Assembly: GCA_015183035.1 (NCBI GenBank)
Contig: JACZZP010000017.1
Location: 930,001-994,000, forward strand
Origin: Meloidogyne chitwoodi
Lineage: Eukaryota; Nematoda; Chromadorea; Rhabditida; Meloidogynidae
DNA length: 64,000 bases
Reading direction: 5' to 3'
Made by a program: the position numbers and the translations under genes. Under the pieces are notes generated by a model. It saw nothing but the letters and a program-made list of their open reading frames with translations, made no database searches and had not been told where the DNA came from. Shown here piece after piece: positions 62,601 through 64,000 of the stretch; the first letter of the stretch is position 1; every line of letters starts with the position of its first letter.

Positions 62601-64000
62601 ATATATTTTAATTTTTTTAATAATTTTTCAAATTCTGGTAAACGATTTAATGATAAAGTTGTTTTAAATTCTTCTTTAATTATTTCTTTTGTATTTAAAA
62701 TATAATTACCACCAAATCTTTTTACTTCTAATATTTTTTCTGGTATTTGTTGAAAATATTCTTCTTTTCTTTCAAAAATATAATCTAAATTTATTTTAAT
62801 ATTTTTTGATTCTTTTAATTTTTTAATAATTATTTCCCCTTTAAAAGGTATTAAATTAATTTTTTCAATTAATTCTTTTTGAATTTCTTTTTTCCATTCT
62901 TTATTAATATTTCTTTGTTCATTAGAAGAAGATTTTGTTTTTAAAATAATAGGAGATTCTTTTAATTTTATTGGTATATTTATTAAAATATTTAATTCAT
63001 TTATTATTTTCTTCTGTAATTTTGTATATAAAATAATATTTTCTTCTTCAAATTCTTCAATTTTAAATAAAATTGGTTTTAAAATATTTGGTAAAGGTAA
63101 AATTTGTTGAAAATGTTCAGATGACAATAATTTTGAATTTAATCCAAAATTTAATTTTAATTGTTCAAATTGACTTTCTTTAGTTTTAAAATTAATTTCT
63201 TCTTTTCTTGGTATTTTAATTATTTTTTTTATTTTTTCATATTTTAAAGAATTTGAAAGACAAAATTGTGAAATTAAATTTTCAGAATGTTCAATTAAAT
63301 AAATTGGAGATATTTTAATTAATGATTTTGTTAAATCTTTTAAATATAATTCTGCTTTTTTTGAACTTTTTGAAGAATCAAAATGTTGAAAATCAACAAA
63401 AATATTAATTATTTTTTCACTTGCTTCATTTAATTTTTTAAAATAAAATTCTTCTCTAGGTATTTTAATTATTTTTTGAATTAAAAATTCTTCTTCTATA
63501 TTTTTAATAAATTCTTTATTAATAATTAAAGGAGTTGATATTTTAAATGATTTTTCTATTTTTTCTATTCTTTTTAATTTTAAAATAAATTCTAATTTAA
63601 TTTCATCTTCACTTCTTTCCCATTTTTCTATTGAATTTAAAACTTCTTCACTAATTTCTTTTGTTAATAAATTTGTAAAAATATTTGTTGCAAATTTTAA
63701 TTCTTTTTCTGCTTCAAAATTATTTTCAATAATTTTATATTGAATTATTAATGTTTCTTCTTCTTCTCCAAATTCTTTTGTTTTTATTTTTAATTTTTCA
63801 CCTAAATTATAAGTTTTTAATTTTAATTGAGTTTTTTCCCAATTTAAAGGTTTTTGTAAAATATCTGTTCTATTAATAAATTCTTCTTTTAATGATTTTG
63901 TATTTAATTTTGTTTCAAAATTAATAGAACTTGGAATTTTCTTTTGTATTGAATAAATTGGATTTAATGCTTGTAATTGAATTGACTGATTTATTTTTAT
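56696..64000 (-). CDS. giant copine-domain (vWA) protein with long repeat region, 3' part
   Basis: The reading frame is open from the window edge (64000) to about 59476, one exon of more than 4.5 kb, then several small exons, ending FLKFSRRG and TGA at 56696. The C-terminal third is a copine/von Willebrand A domain: [20 protein letters not shown] (MIDAS-like DxTxS), [15 protein letters not shown] sequence, [64 protein letters not shown], and [25 protein letters not shown]. The large exon holds ~41-aa repeats. Five small exons between 59050 and 58260 each encode one module ending [21 protein letters not shown]. elegans CPNA proteins combine a copine domain with a long N-terminus at muscle adhesion sites; a similar role is inferred. 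Near the window edge the sequence becomes very Lys/Glu/Ile-rich. Confidence 0.85.

Overview
The window is nuclear DNA of a nematode, most likely a root-knot nematode (Meloidogyne) or close relative. This is inferred from three things. The base composition is extremely AT-rich. Introns are tiny, about 40-60 bp, with GT..AG ends and TTTYAG-type acceptors. The families are typical of nematodes: a chemoreceptor-like 7TM protein, expanded GT11 fucosyltransferases, DUF1647, a TWK-type K+ channel and a copine-domain giant protein. No bacterial-type genes, CRISPR arrays or autonomous transposons were recognised. Most genes were assembled by hand from in-phase exons, so each CDS interval is a genomic span that includes introns.

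Layout. 1-10 kb is a sugar-modification cluster: the 3' end of a 7TM receptor, three GT11 fucosyltransferase-like genes (one +, two -), a DUF1647 glycosyltransferase-like gene, and a GC-richer gene for a secreted Lys/Gly-rich repeat protein. 10-20 kb holds a small single-pass membrane protein, SCYL2 (pseudokinase of clathrin traffic), a C1GALT1-like core-1 galactosyltransferase and a membrane protein of unknown family. 22-31 kb has another unknown membrane protein, a 4.2 kb gene desert and a secreted Ala/Pro/Ser mucin-like protein. 32-44 kb has a two-pore K+ channel, a nematode protein of unknown function and a FAXC/metaxin-type GST-fold protein whose intron carries about 65 copies of an 8-mer. 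44-48 kb is an AT-rich desert with one GC-rich terminal-inverted-repeat element. 48-56.5 kb has a divergent RGK-like GTPase, a CHORD-CS co-chaperone, a small unknown gene and a 571-bp near-perfect palindrome holding a Lon-protease-domain minigene. 56.7-64 kb is the 3' part of a giant copine-domain gene.

Genes working together. The GT11, DUF1647 and C1GALT1-like genes are all secretory-pathway glycan enzymes or relatives, and two secreted low-complexity proteins could be substrates or plant/host-interface products; that link is inference. The most unusual items are the Lon minigene, which keeps the catalytic Ser but has Glu where the catalytic Lys should be, inside an arm of a palindrome; the giant copine gene with a ~41-aa repeat arranged in ~124-aa triplets followed by one-module-per-exon duplications; a fucosyltransferase copy with a broken HxRxGD motif; and an RGK-like GTPase lacking key P-loop and switch residues.
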